NCBI RefSeq assembly: GCF_025144335.1
Contig: NZ_CP083539.1
Coordinates: forward strand, 2,233,501-2,297,500
DNA length: 64,000 nucleotides
Source of the DNA: Jannaschia sp. W003
GTDB lineage: Bacteria > Pseudomonadota > Alphaproteobacteria > Rhodobacterales > Rhodobacteraceae
Direction of reading: 5' to 3'
The notes under the pieces: generated by a model
Database searches by the model: none
What the model saw: the letters and a program-made list of their open reading frames with translations, nothing else
What the model was told of the DNA's origin: nothing
Shown: one piece after another, positions 27,361 to 37,547 of the stretch
How positions within the stretch are numbered: the stretch's first letter is position 1
Layout of the letters: each line of letters begins with the position of its first letter
Program-made: the position numbers and the translations under genes

Positions 27361-27523
27361 GCAGTTCCCCCTCCGCCCGCCTTCTGCGGCGCCGGCCGTT
27401 CCGGGAATCCCTCCGGCGCGGCGCTGCGGGCGCCGATTGCGACATGCGCGCGCGTTCACGTCGCCGCAAGCGGCGGGGCGCACCCCTTGCGGCGCTGCGC
27501 GCATTCGGCGCAGGAGTCCGTCG

Positions 27524-28726
27524 ATGTTCTGGATCGCCGCCTTACTGCTCGCCGCCGCCGTGGTCGCGCTCCTCGTGCGGGCGCTGGCGACCCCGCCAGA
27601 GGCCGAGACCGCCACCGCCGACGTCGTCGTCTACCGCGACCAGCTCCGCGAGCTGGAGCGCGACGTGGCCCGCGGCACGCTCGCCCCCGAGGCCGCCGAG
27701 GCCGCGCGGGCCGAGGTCGCCCGCCGCCTCCTTGCCGCCGACGCCGCCCCGCATGCCGCGCGGAGGGGCGGGCGCACGGTCGCGGGCGGGCTCCTCGCGG
27801 GCGGCATCGTCGTCGCCGTGGCGATGCTCACCTACCTCGCGGTCGGCGCGCCGGGCTATCCCGACCTGCCCCTCGCGGACCGCATCGCGCGCATCGAGGA
27901 GCGGCGCGCCGCCCGCCCCGCGCAGGCCGTCGCCGAGAGCGCCGTGCCCGTCTCGCCCGCCGCCGCGGACCCGGAGACCCTGCGCCTCGCCGAGCAGCTC
28001 CGCGCCGTGCTTGAGGAGCGGCCCGACGATCTGGAGGGCTGGCGCTTGCGCGTGCGGATCGAGGCGGGGCTCGGCGACCTGCGCGCCGCGTGGCGGGCGC
28101 AGGAGCGCGTGATCGCGCTGCTCGGGGACGCGGCGACCGCGACCGACCACGCGCTGCTGGCGGAGCTGATGATCGGCGCCGCGGGCGGCTTCGTCTCGCT
28201 CGAGGCCGAGCGGGCGCTGGCCGCCGCGCTGCGCCTCGACCCGCGCGACGGATCGGCCCGCTACCACGCGGGCCTGATGTTCGCGCAAGGGGGCCGGCCC
28301 GACCGGGCCTGGCCCATGTGGCGCCGCCTCGTGGCCGACAGCGCGCCGGGCGACCCGTGGCTGGAGCCGATCTACGCGCAGATCGAGGAGATCAGCCAGC
28401 TCGCCGGCCAGCCGACGCCGCTCGCCGACCTGCCGCGCCCCGGGGCGCGCGGGCCGTCCGAGGCGGACGTAACGGCGGCGGCGGACCTCGACCCCGAGGC
28501 GCGCATGGAGATGATCGGCGGCATGGTGGACGGCCTCGCGGCCAGCCTCGCCTCGGACGGCGGCCCGCCCGCGGACTGGGCGCGGCTCATCACCTCGCTC
28601 GGCGTGCTGGGCCGCGGCGACGCGGCCGCCGAGGTCTACGCCGAGGCGCGCACGGTGTTCGCGGACGATCCGGGCGCGCGCGACGTGCTGCGCGCGGCGG
28701 CCGAGCGGGCGGGCATCGCGCCGTGA
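27524..28726 (+). CDS. ccmI: Cytochrome c biogenesis protein CcmI
   Basis: 400 residues. Two N-terminal membrane helices (about residues 2-22 and 86-107) flank a cytoplasmic coiled loop (VYRDQLRELERDVARGTLAPEAAEAARAEV, the CcmI leucine-zipper-like region). A periplasmic TPR domain from ~155 onward holds apocytochrome c for heme attachment (CcmFHI complex). The ATG at 27524 directly precedes the first helix. No other ccm genes are in the window. It overlaps ruvX through GTGA. Confidence 0.9.
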   Translation: MFWIAALLLAAAVVALLVRALATPPEAETATADVVVYRDQLRELERDVARGTLAPEAAEAARAEVARRLLAADAAPHAARRGGRTVAGGLLAGGIVVAVAMLTYLAVGAPGYPDLPLADRIARIEERRAARPAQAVAESAVPVSPAAADPETLRLAEQLRAVLEERPDDLEGWRLRVRIEAGLGDLRAAWRAQERVIALLGDAATATDHALLAELMIGAAGGFVSLEAERALAAALRLDPRDGSARYHAGLMFAQGGRPDRAWPMWRRLVADSAPGDPWLEPIYAQIEEISQLAGQPTPLADLPRPGARGPSEADVTAAADLDPEARMEMIGGMVDGLAASLASDGGPPADWARLITSLGVLGRGDAAAEVYAEARTVFADDPGARDVLRAAAERAGIAP

Positions 28727-29196
28727 TCCACGACACCATCGAGGGGTTCGCCGTTGCCCTGCCCCCGTTCGGCGCCCTCGTGGGGCTGGACCTCGGCACC
28801 AAGACCATCGGCCTCGCGATCTCCGACGCCACCCGCTCCGTCGCCTCGCCGCTGCGGACCTTGAAGCGCCGCAAGTTCACGCTCGACGCCGAGGCCATCG
28901 AGGCGCTGGTGGCCGAGCGCGCCGCCGTGGGGCTGGTGCTGGGCCTGCCGCTGAACATGGACGGCTCGGGCGGACCGCGCCTCCAGTCCACGGAGGCGTT
29001 CGCGCGCAACCTGGCGCGGCGCGGGCCGCTCCCCATCGCCTTCTGGGACGAGCGCCTCAGCACCGTGGCCGCCGAACGCGCGCTCCTGGAGGCGGACACG
29101 TCGCGAAAGCGTCGCGCCGAGGTCATCGACTCGGTCGCCGCCGGCTATATCCTCCAAGGCGCGCTGGACCGCCTTCGCCACTTGGGAGCGACATGA
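28723..29196 (+). CDS. ruvX: Holliday junction resolvase-like protein RuvX (YqgF family)
   Basis: A 157-residue RNase H-fold nuclease. GLDLGTKTIGLAISD near residue 21 carries the first catalytic Asp. GLPLNMDGSGGPRLQS and FWDERLSTVAAERALLEADTSRKRRAEVIDSVAAGYILQ supply the Glu/Asp of the active site. The family processes 16S rRNA precursor ends and may resolve junctions. The GTG at 28723 overlaps the ccmI stop (GTGA). It overlaps the DUF1289 gene through ATGA. Confidence 0.93.
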   Translation: MIHDTIEGFAVALPPFGALVGLDLGTKTIGLAISDATRSVASPLRTLKRRKFTLDAEAIEALVAERAAVGLVLGLPLNMDGSGGPRLQSTEAFARNLARRGPLPIAFWDERLSTVAAERALLEADTSRKRRAEVIDSVAAGYILQGALDRLRHLGAT

Positions 29197-29420
29197 CCGA
29201 CCAGACCTGGAGCCGCACGGAGGTGGATTCGCCCTGCATCAAGCTGTGCTCGATCCACCCCGCGACCCGCCTGTGCGTGGGCTGCCACCGCACGATCGAC
29301 GAGATCACGGCGTGGTCCGGCATGACCCCCGAGGCGCGGCGCGCGGTGATGGACGCGCTGCCCGAGCGGGCGGGCCTTCACAAGGTCCGCCGCGGCGGGC
29401 GCGGGGCGCGGCGCGCTTAG
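29193..29420 (+). CDS. DUF1289 cysteine-rich small protein
   Basis: 75 residues. Four cysteines in SPCIKLCSIHPATRLCVGCHR (residues ~14-34) form a CX3C...CX2C pattern that looks able to bind a metal. The domain matches DUF1289, often found as a short cytoplasmic protein in proteobacteria. Function is unknown. Its TAG shares bases with the stop of the convergent TauE/SafE gene, so there is no intergenic space. Confidence 0.88.
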   Translation: MTDQTWSRTEVDSPCIKLCSIHPATRLCVGCHRTIDEITAWSGMTPEARRAVMDALPERAGLHKVRRGGRGARRA

Positions 29421-30235
29421 AGCAGCGCGCGGCGCAGCATGTTGAGGGCGACGAGGAACAGGAACGCCGCGAACACGCGCTTGAGCGGCGCGGGGTCCAT
29501 CGCATGGGCCAGCTTCGCCCCCAGGGGCGCGGTCAGCAGCGTCATGGCGATCACCACCGCGAAGGCCGGCAGGTTCACGTAGCCCACCGTGAAGGGCGGG
29601 CGCACCGCGTCCACGGGCATCAGGAGGAACAGCGCCGCCGAGGGCGCGGCGATCAGCATCCCGAACCCCGCCGCCGTGGCGACGGCCCGGTGGATCGGCA
29701 CCCCGTGCAGCGTCATCAGCGGCACCCCGAACGAGCCGCCGCCGATCCCCATCAGCACCGACAGGAAGCCCGTCGCCGGCGAATACAGCCACACCCGCCA
29801 GCCCTCGGGCATCCGCTCCGCCAGCCGCCAGTGCGCCCGTGAGAAGCCCATGTAGGCCGAGACCACCAGCGCCAGCACCGCGAAGATCGCCGTCAGGGTG
29901 TCGGAGCGCAGCCGCGTCGCCACCAGCACGCCGACCAGCGCGCCCACCGCGATGCCCGGCCCCCAGCGGCGCAGCGTCTCGCCGTCCACCGCACCCCGCC
30001 GCGCGTGCGAGCGCACGGAGCGCAGCGAGGTCACCACGATGGTGGCGAGCGAGGTCGCCACGCAGATCTGCATGAGTTGCGCGCTCTCGTAGCCCAGCGC
30101 GGCGAACACGTAGAAGAAGGCCGGCACCAGCACGATGCCGCCGCCCACGCCCAGGAGGCCCGCCAGCACGCCGGCGCCTGCGCCCACGAGGAGCAGGAAC
30201 AGCACCAGCGGAGCGAGTGCGGAGATCTCTGGCAT
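29417..30235 (-). CDS. TauE/SafE family sulfite/sulfonate exporter-like permease
   Basis: A 272-residue permease with about eight membrane helices. Two TauE/SafE half-repeats are recognised by GVLAGLLGVGGGIVLVPAFFYV near residue 20 and GFLSVLMGIGGGSFGVPLMTLHG near residue 150. The family moves anions such as sulfite, sulfoacetate or other organic acids. The ATG at 30235 begins the hydrophobic N-terminus. Substrate cannot be assigned; dusA lies 13 bases upstream on the same strand. Confidence 0.88.
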   Translation of the reverse strand: MPEISALAPLVLFLLLVGAGAGVLAGLLGVGGGIVLVPAFFYVFAALGYESAQLMQICVATSLATIVVTSLRSVRSHARRGAVDGETLRRWGPGIAVGALVGVLVATRLRSDTLTAIFAVLALVVSAYMGFSRAHWRLAERMPEGWRVWLYSPATGFLSVLMGIGGGSFGVPLMTLHGVPIHRAVATAAGFGMLIAAPSAALFLLMPVDAVRPPFTVGYVNLPAFAVVIAMTLLTAPLGAKLAHAMDPAPLKRVFAAFLFLVALNMLRRALL

Positions 30236-30248
30236 GGCGCGTTCCCCC

Positions 30249-31247
<999 letters not shown>

Positions 31248-31378
31248 CGGGGGGCCTTCGGCGTAGCGAGAGCGGGGGAATGCCCCAACGCGCGCCGATC
31301 CGCAACGATCGCGCACCGGGTCGTGAGTTGGGGGCCGCGCCCGCGTGCGGTAGGGCAAGGGCCAGCACAGGAGCCGCC

Positions 31379-31816
31379 ATGCCCCTCACCCGCCGCGCGA
31401 TCCTCCTCGGCGCCCTCGCCGCGCCCCTGCCCGCCCGCGCGTTCCTCCACCGCGCCGCGTTCGACGGCCCCACGCTCGCCGCCCCCGAGGCGCTGGAGCG
31501 GGTCCGGGCCGGCACGCTCACACTCGTCGACATCCGGCGCCCCGACGAATGGCGCCGCACCGGCGTGCCCGAGGGCGCCTGGGCCATCGACATGCGCCGC
31601 CCGGACTTCGCTGCGGCGGTGCTCCAGGCCGCGGGCGGCGACCCGAGCCGTCCCGTCGCCCTGATCTGCGCGCGCGGCGTGCGCTCGGCGCGCGTGGCGG
31701 CGCTGCTGGATGCGGAGGGGTTCGGCGCGGTGCTCGACGTCCCCGAGGGGATGCTCGGATCGGCCGCGGGGCCGGGCTGGCTCGCGCGCGGCCTTCCCGT
31801 GCGGGCGGCGGACTAG
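31379..31816 (+). CDS. Secreted rhodanese-like domain protein
   Basis: 145 residues. A signal peptide with an RR motif (TRRAILLGALAAPLPARA, residues 4-21) could be Tat- or Sec-type. A single rhodanese domain follows, with TLVDIRRPDEWRRTGVPEGAWAID and the active-site loop CARGVRSARVAALL, whose Cys would accept the sulfane sulfur. It is likely periplasmic. Its TAG overlaps the stop of the convergent opgH. Confidence 0.87.
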   Translation: MPLTRRAILLGALAAPLPARAFLHRAAFDGPTLAAPEALERVRAGTLTLVDIRRPDEWRRTGVPEGAWAIDMRRPDFAAAVLQAAGGDPSRPVALICARGVRSARVAALLDAEGFGAVLDVPEGMLGSAAGPGWLARGLPVRAAD

Positions 31817-33576
31817 GCGGCGGCCTCGGACGCCGCGGGCACGCGCAGCGCCTCGCCCCACCACGCCGCGCGCACGGCGATGGGCGGCACGTGCAGGTCC
31901 TGCGGCGTGCGCAGCACCGCGGGCGGCCAGACCATGCCCGACAGCGCCGAGAGCGGCACCGCGAGCGCCAGCGGCACCGCCACCGGCAGGAGCCACGGCG
32001 ACACCGCGCCCGCCGCGATGCCCGCCAGCGCGGCGGCGCCCAGCACGGTCTCCGCGCGGTGAAAGCGCAGGAGCGCGCCCAAGCTCCGCCGCGCACCGCT
32101 GCTCGGCTGCCAGTCCTGCCGCCGCCCCAGCGCGGCCCGCGCGACGGCCTCGGTATGCTGCACCATCAGGATCGGCGCGAACAGCATCGAGAGTCCCGCC
32201 TCGGCCAGGAGCGAGCCCGCGAAGCGCCAGGCCCCCCCGAGGCGCCGCATCGGCGTCCCCGACAGCAGCAGCGCCGTGGCCCCGATCAGGCGCGGCGCGG
32301 CGAGCAGGGCATAGACCGCCGTCATCAGCGCCAGATGCCCGCCCGCCGCCGGCGCGGCGGCGCCCGACACGGTCCACAGGAGCAGCAGCGCGAGCCACAG
32401 GGGCGACAGCAGGTAGCCCATCGCCCCCTGCAGGAGGTGGACGCGCGTCGCGGTGCGGAAGCCCCGCGCGTGGACGAGGCGCAGGTGCTGCATGTTGCCC
32501 CGGCACCAGCGCCGGTCGCGCAGGCAGTGGTCGACCAGCGTGGGCGGCGTCTCCTCGAACGACTCGGCGACGCGGGGCAGGACGCGCACGGCCCAGCCCG
32601 CACGGCGCAGGAGGCCCGCCTCGACCACGTCGTGGCTGAGGATCAGCGCGCCGCCCAGATGCGGCAGCCCCGCCGAGCGGGCGAAGGCGTGCGTGCGCAC
32701 GATGGCGTTGTGCCCCCAGTAGGTGCCCTCGGCCCCGGCCCAGCGCGCCAGCCCCTCGGCCAACGCGCGCCCGTGGACCGCGCCCGCGAACTGCTGCGAG
32801 CGGGCGAAGAGCGTACGCGCCCCCAAGATGCGCGGGCAGCTCTGGATCAGCCCCGCGGCGGGATCGGCGGCGAGCGCGTCCGCAAGGTCGCGCAGCGCCC
32901 GCGGCCCCATGAGGCTGTCCGCGTCGAGCACCACCATCGCGTCGTGCGCGCCGCCCCACCGCACCAGCCAGTCGGCGAGGTTGCCCACCTTGCGGTCCAC
33001 GTTGCGCGCCCGGCGGCGGTACCACACGGGGCCGAGCCCGCCCGCGCGCAGGGCGGCGAAGGCCGCCCGCTCCGCGTCGGCGGCGGCACCCTCGGGCGTG
33101 TCCGACAGCACGTAGAGCGCGAAGCGGTGCGGGCCGGAACGCCGGCGCAGCGCCTCGAGCATCGCGGCGGCGCGGCCGAACACCGCCGCGGCCGCCTCGC
33201 CGTGGACCGGCACCAGAAGGGCCACGTCGAGGCCGCGCGCCGGGGCTGCTGCGCGCCTCGGCGCAGGCCGCCGCAGCATCGAGACCGCGCCGCCCAGCGC
33301 CGTGCAGACGGCGAGCGCGATCGGGAAGAACCCCAGCGCGATGAGCATGGAGATCGCGATCTCGGCCCCCCGCGCGCCGCCCGGCGCGAACAGCGAGGGC
33401 GCGATCCACAGCACCGCGGCGGCCGCGGCGACGGCGGGCAGGAACACGGCGAGGCGCCAGAGCGTCACGTTCCCGTCGCCCGTGCCCTCCGCCGGGGCCG
33501 CCCCGTCGCGGAACGCCTCCGCGAAGTCCTGCCGGGGGTGGGGCAGCGGGCTCTCGGGCGGCATCGCACCCGTCAT
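31813..33576 (-). CDS. opgH: Glucan glucosyltransferase OpgH (MdoH)
   Basis: 587 residues. An inner-membrane GT2 synthase for osmoregulated periplasmic glucans. Two N-terminal helices (about 36-57 and 70-95), a cytoplasmic GT2 domain with VALLVPVHGE, the metal-binding LDADSLMG and the QxxRW-like DRRWCRGN, and a cluster of C-terminal helices are visible. It is shorter than E. coli MdoH (about 847), as in other Rhodobacterales. The ATG overlaps the opgC stop (ATGA). UDP-glucose is the donor in the family. Confidence 0.9.
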   Translation of the reverse strand: MTGAMPPESPLPHPRQDFAEAFRDGAAPAEGTGDGNVTLWRLAVFLPAVAAAAAVLWIAPSLFAPGGARGAEIAISMLIALGFFPIALAVCTALGGAVSMLRRPAPRRAAAPARGLDVALLVPVHGEAAAAVFGRAAAMLEALRRRSGPHRFALYVLSDTPEGAAADAERAAFAALRAGGLGPVWYRRRARNVDRKVGNLADWLVRWGGAHDAMVVLDADSLMGPRALRDLADALAADPAAGLIQSCPRILGARTLFARSQQFAGAVHGRALAEGLARWAGAEGTYWGHNAIVRTHAFARSAGLPHLGGALILSHDVVEAGLLRRAGWAVRVLPRVAESFEETPPTLVDHCLRDRRWCRGNMQHLRLVHARGFRTATRVHLLQGAMGYLLSPLWLALLLLWTVSGAAAPAAGGHLALMTAVYALLAAPRLIGATALLLSGTPMRRLGGAWRFAGSLLAEAGLSMLFAPILMVQHTEAVARAALGRRQDWQPSSGARRSLGALLRFHRAETVLGAAALAGIAAGAVSPWLLPVAVPLALAVPLSALSGMVWPPAVLRTPQDLHVPPIAVRAAWWGEALRVPAASEAAA

Positions 33577-34862
33577 CGCGCGGCCCGCCACGGCTGCGCC
33601 TTGAACCACGCCGCCACGTGCGCGCACGCGACGAGCAGCGCGAAGCCGGCGAGGTTCACCGCGGCCCACGTCCCCGCGTCCCGCCCCACCACGTCCAGCA
33701 CCAGACCGCTCGCCCGCGCGAGCACCATCGAGAACACGAACACCGCGAGGCTCTGCTGGCCCACCTTGCGGACCATGCCGACCAGACCGTTCCACAGCCC
33801 GGCTCCGCGCCCCGTCGCGTGCAGCCTGCGCCCCCCCTCGCCCGCCGCGGCCCAAGCGAGGTAGGCCAGCGCGAGGAAGTGCACGTGGCGCAGCACGCCG
33901 TAGTCGGTCTTGTGGAACCACGCGCCGTGCGCGGCGCGCCAGTCGAACACCGGGTTGCAGGCGCCGAAGCCGCTCTCGGCGCAGCCCGTGAGGGCCACGT
34001 AGGCGTCCTGCACCGCCCCCATCTCGAACAGCCGGAAGCCGGCGTTCGACAGGAGCGCGGACAGGATCACCACCGCGGCGGCGAGGCCCAGCAGCCACGC
34101 GCGCGCCGGCGGCGCGGGCAGCCAGCCCCGCGCGAAGGCGAAGCCGGTGAAGAACACCAGTTGCCAGCCGAACGGATTGAAGAACCACGGCCGGTCCGAC
34201 CACGGCTCCGCCGGCAGGGCGAGGTACCACGCCCCCAGCCCGAGGCGCACCAGCAGCGCCTCCTGCGCCAGCGCCCAGACCGCCACCGAGGCCGCCATCG
34301 CCAGCGCGGGCGAGACCCGCGCGAGCAGCATCGCCACCGGCATCATCGCCAGCACCGCCATGTACATGGGCAGGATGTCGAAGTAGTTCGGGACGTATCG
34401 CAGCGTCATCAGCCCGATGAGTTGCGGCGCGGGGTCCTTGAAGAACCGCCAGAGGTTCAGCGTGCCGATGTAGACCGTCCCGGGCCGCAGCCCGCTCGCG
34501 TCCACGGCGGCGAGCAGCGTGGCGATCGCGAGGAACATCGCGATGTGGCACCAGTAGATCTGCCAGATGCGGTAGCCCACCCGCGCCGTGCCCATTCCCC
34601 AGCCCGCCCGGTCGAACGAGCGCCCGAAGGCGATGGCCGACGCCATGCCCGAGCAGAACACGAAGATCTCGGTGGCGTCCGAGAACCCGAACCGCGCCGG
34701 GATCCACAGGGTCCACGCGTTGCCTGGCGTGTGGGCGAGCAGGATGATGAACATCGCCAGCCCGCGGAACACGTCGAGGCGCGGGTCGCGCGCCGCGGCC
34801 TCCGGCGCCCCGCGGCGCGCCGCCGGGGCGGTGAAGGTGTCGAAGGGGGCTGCGGCGGTCAT
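33573..34862 (-). CDS. opgC: OpgC family glucan succinyltransferase
   Basis: A 429-residue integral membrane protein with about ten helices. PRLDVFRGLAMFIILLAHTPGN at residues ~27-48 and FGFSDATEIFVFCSGMASAIAFG are typical of OpgC (acyltransferase-like), which adds succinyl groups to periplasmic glucans. The gene overlaps opgH by four bases. The ATG at 34862 follows the TPR gene's stop by 10 bases. The periplasmic polymerisation partner OpgG is not in the window. Confidence 0.9.
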   Translation of the reverse strand: MTAAAPFDTFTAPAARRGAPEAAARDPRLDVFRGLAMFIILLAHTPGNAWTLWIPARFGFSDATEIFVFCSGMASAIAFGRSFDRAGWGMGTARVGYRIWQIYWCHIAMFLAIATLLAAVDASGLRPGTVYIGTLNLWRFFKDPAPQLIGLMTLRYVPNYFDILPMYMAVLAMMPVAMLLARVSPALAMAASVAVWALAQEALLVRLGLGAWYLALPAEPWSDRPWFFNPFGWQLVFFTGFAFARGWLPAPPARAWLLGLAAAVVILSALLSNAGFRLFEMGAVQDAYVALTGCAESGFGACNPVFDWRAAHGAWFHKTDYGVLRHVHFLALAYLAWAAAGEGGRRLHATGRGAGLWNGLVGMVRKVGQQSLAVFVFSMVLARASGLVLDVVGRDAGTWAAVNLAGFALLVACAHVAAWFKAQPWRAAR

Positions 34863-34872
34863 GGCCCGAGGG

Positions 34873-36222
34873 TCACGCGCGGGCCCGGCGGATGCAAGCG
34901 GCACGCGCCCGTGCCACCGCCGCGTGCCGGCGCGCGGCGTAGCCGTCCGCGTGGCCGCGCCGGCGGGTGCGCTCGCGCAGCAGCGCCTCGGTCTCGTCCA
35001 AGCGCCCGGCCCGCAGTCCCGCCTCCACGGCGAGGCGGTCGAACACGTCGCGCTGGGCGTGGCTGCCGCCGATCGCGGGCAGCGCCGGCCGCGCGGCGGC
35101 GAACGCGTCGAAGGCGGCGCCGTATTGCCCTGCCCCGAAGGCCGCGAGGCCCCGCGCCACGGCCGCGCCGGGATGCCCCATGACCGCCGCGGTCTCGGAG
35201 CCGCCCCGCGCGGCGGCGAGACGCGCGGCGAGCCGGTCCGCCGCCTCCGCGCGCGCCCCGCCCACGAGGGCGAGCATGTAGTGGAGGTCCGCGAAGGCGA
35301 GGCAGCCGTCCGCGCAGCGCGCTTCGGCCAGAGCGGCAAGCTCCTCCCAGCGGCGGCCGACGTCCACGCCTTCCAGCTCCAGCCGCACCAGCAGCGAGGT
35401 GGCGTTGGCGATGTCGCGGTAGTCGTCGGTCCGCTCGGGCCGCACGTCGCGGTCGTACTGCGCCAGCGCCTCGGCATGGCGCCCGAGATCCAGCAGCATC
35501 AGCGCCCGGTGCCACCAGACGTGGAAGCGGAAATTGTTGCAGTGCGCCCATGCGGCGCGGTGCCCGTCGAGCCAGCGCAGCCCCCCGTCGGCGTCGCCGC
35601 TCATGTCGTGGACGTGCGCGACCGCGTGGAGGCCCCAGGCGTCGTCGGGCGCCGCGCGCAGGGCGCCGAGGCCCGCGATGCGCGCGCCGGCGTAGTCGCC
35701 CGTCTCCTCGCGCGCGAAGGCCGCGCAGCCCAACGCGTAGCCCCGCCCCGGATGGCCCGCCTCGTGGGCAGCGGCGGCGCAGTCGGCCGAGCGGCGCATC
35801 CCCGCCGCGTCGCCACGCAGGAACCGCATGAGCTGGCCGATCTTCAGCAGCAGCGTGTCGCCCGGGGCGACGGCGAGCCGGGCCTCCACGGCCGCGGCCG
35901 CCTCCCCGGGCTCGCCCGCGAGCAGCAGGCGCAGGGCTTCGGCGAGCGTCCGCTCGCGCACACCCGCCGCCGGGAGGCGCGGCTCCGCGAGCCGCAGGGC
36001 CGCGCGGGCGTCCGCCACCGTCTCGCGCCGCGCGAGCAGCGCGAGGAACAGGCCCCGCAGCAGCTCGGGACCGACTGCCTCGGGCGCGAGCGCGCGCAGC
36101 CGCGCGAGGTGGTCGGGCGCGGAGGCCCCGTGGGCGAGGAAGGCGCGCAGCGTCGCATCCCACGCCGGAACCGCCTCGGGCGGCAGCGCGACGGGCTGGT
36201 GGAAGGCGTCGAGGGCGGGCAT
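34873..36222 (-). CDS. TPR-repeat protein related to TTC38
   Basis: A 449-residue soluble helical-repeat protein. Alternating Ala/Leu-rich helix pairs run along the length. RAHEAG-type (AAHEAGHPGRGYALGCAAFA), DDAWGLHAVAHVHDMSGD and NNFRFHVWWHRALMLLDLGRHAEAL are hallmarks of the TTC38 group. No catalytic residues or signal peptide are apparent. It is ten bases upstream of opgC and 95 bases after the CaiB gene. A role with periplasmic glucan genes is only positional. Confidence 0.82.
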   Translation of the reverse strand: MPALDAFHQPVALPPEAVPAWDATLRAFLAHGASAPDHLARLRALAPEAVGPELLRGLFLALLARRETVADARAALRLAEPRLPAAGVRERTLAEALRLLLAGEPGEAAAAVEARLAVAPGDTLLLKIGQLMRFLRGDAAGMRRSADCAAAAHEAGHPGRGYALGCAAFAREETGDYAGARIAGLGALRAAPDDAWGLHAVAHVHDMSGDADGGLRWLDGHRAAWAHCNNFRFHVWWHRALMLLDLGRHAEALAQYDRDVRPERTDDYRDIANATSLLVRLELEGVDVGRRWEELAALAEARCADGCLAFADLHYMLALVGGARAEAADRLAARLAAARGGSETAAVMGHPGAAVARGLAAFGAGQYGAAFDAFAAARPALPAIGGSHAQRDVFDRLAVEAGLRAGRLDETEALLRERTRRRGHADGYAARRHAAVARARAACIRRARA

Positions 36223-36317
36223 GGCGTCTCCGGGAGCGTCCGCCTCCACGCCTAGCGCCCCTCCGCCCTCGCGCTCCAGACCCGCGCCCCCCTGCCTGAC
36301 GCAGACGTGACGCCGCG

Positions 36318-37535
36318 TCAGTCCTCGAACGGGTCGTCGCGCTCCAACGCGTCCCCGTGGGCGCCGAAGCGCGGCGGCGGAAGGCGGTAGCGCACCGGGG
36401 TCGCCGAGAAGCGCAGCGGGTTGCCCAGGAGCGGCAGGCGCAGGCCGTCCGACTCCATGTCCACGGCCATGTCCCTCGCCCGCACCTGCTCGGTCTCGAA
36501 GACTTCCGGGAGGGTGAGCACCGGCCCCACCGGCACGCCCCCCGCCTCCAGCGCCTCGGTGACGGCGGCGGTGGTCATGGCCCGCAGCGCCGGCTCCAGC
36601 ACGTCCGCCAGCGCGCCCCGGTTGCGGATGCGGGCGGGGTTGGTGGCGAAGCGCTCGTCTCCGGGCAGCGCCCCCTGCCCCACCGCGGCGGCGAAGCGGC
36701 GGAACTGCCCGTCGTTGCCCACCGCGACGATCACGTGGCCGTCGGCGGTCTCGTACACGCCGTACGGCACGATGTTGGGGTGGTCGTTGCCCCGGCGCAG
36801 CGGCGCCTCGCCGGAAAGGCGCGTGTTCACGCCCTCGTTGATGGTCCAGGCCACCTGCGCGTCCACCAGCGCCAGGTCGATCTGCTGCCCCTCGCCGGTC
36901 GCCTCCGCGTGGCGCAGCGCGGCCAAGATGCCGATGGCCGCGTACATCCCGCACATCACGTCCGCGATGCCCACGCCCACCTTCATCGGCAGCCCATCGG
37001 GCGCCCCGGTCAGCGACATGATTCCGCCGAAGCCCTGCGCCATCAGGTCGTAGCCAGGCTTGTGGCTGTTCGGCCCGGTCTGCCCGAAGCCCGAGATCGA
37101 GCAGTAGACGAGGCGCGGATTCACCGCCCGCATCGCCTCCCAGTCCAGCCCGTACTTGCGCAGGCCCCCGGGCTTGAAGTTCTCGACCAGGATGTCGGCC
37201 AACCCCGCCAGTCGGCGCACGGCGGCCTGCCCCTCCGCGGTGGCAATGTCGAGCGCCACCGACCGCTTGTTGCGGTTCGCGGCCATGAAGTAGCCCGACA
37301 GGTCGGTCGGCCCCTCGGGGCCTTCCACGTAGGGCGGCCCCCACTGGCGCGTGTCGTCGCCGCCCGTATCCGGGTTCTCAATCTTCAGAACGCTCGCGCC
37401 CAGGTCGCCCAGCATCTGCGTGGCGGTGGGACCGGCCAAGATGCGGCTGAGGTCCAGCACCTTCACGCCGTGGAGCGGTCCGCGGGGGGCGTCGTCGGTC
37501 ACGGCGCGCGCCGCGGGCTGGGGGTGGAGGCGCAT
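36318..37535 (-). CDS. CaiB/BaiF-type (class III) CoA transferase
   Basis: A 405-residue family III CoA transferase. GVKVLDLSRILAGPTATQMLGDLGASVLKIE (residues 23-53), NRNKRSVALDI and the catalytic Asp at about 163 in GYDLMAQGFGG are visible. It moves CoA between an acyl-CoA donor and a carboxylate. The gene follows the SAF-domain oxidoreductase by 12 bases, so they probably form one pathway. The acid is unknown; carnitine, formyl/oxalyl or branched acids are among family substrates. Confidence 0.9.
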   Translation of the reverse strand: MRLHPQPAARAVTDDAPRGPLHGVKVLDLSRILAGPTATQMLGDLGASVLKIENPDTGGDDTRQWGPPYVEGPEGPTDLSGYFMAANRNKRSVALDIATAEGQAAVRRLAGLADILVENFKPGGLRKYGLDWEAMRAVNPRLVYCSISGFGQTGPNSHKPGYDLMAQGFGGIMSLTGAPDGLPMKVGVGIADVMCGMYAAIGILAALRHAEATGEGQQIDLALVDAQVAWTINEGVNTRLSGEAPLRRGNDHPNIVPYGVYETADGHVIVAVGNDGQFRRFAAAVGQGALPGDERFATNPARIRNRGALADVLEPALRAMTTAAVTEALEAGGVPVGPVLTLPEVFETEQVRARDMAVDMESDGLRLPLLGNPLRFSATPVRYRLPPPRFGAHGDALERDDPFED

Positions 37536-37547
37536 GTCATGCCCGGC

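Noticed and set aside
27361..27523. Regulatory palindromes in the soxB-ccmI gap
   Set aside because: Several GC-rich inverted matches exist but are short and no better than expected by chance in this composition.
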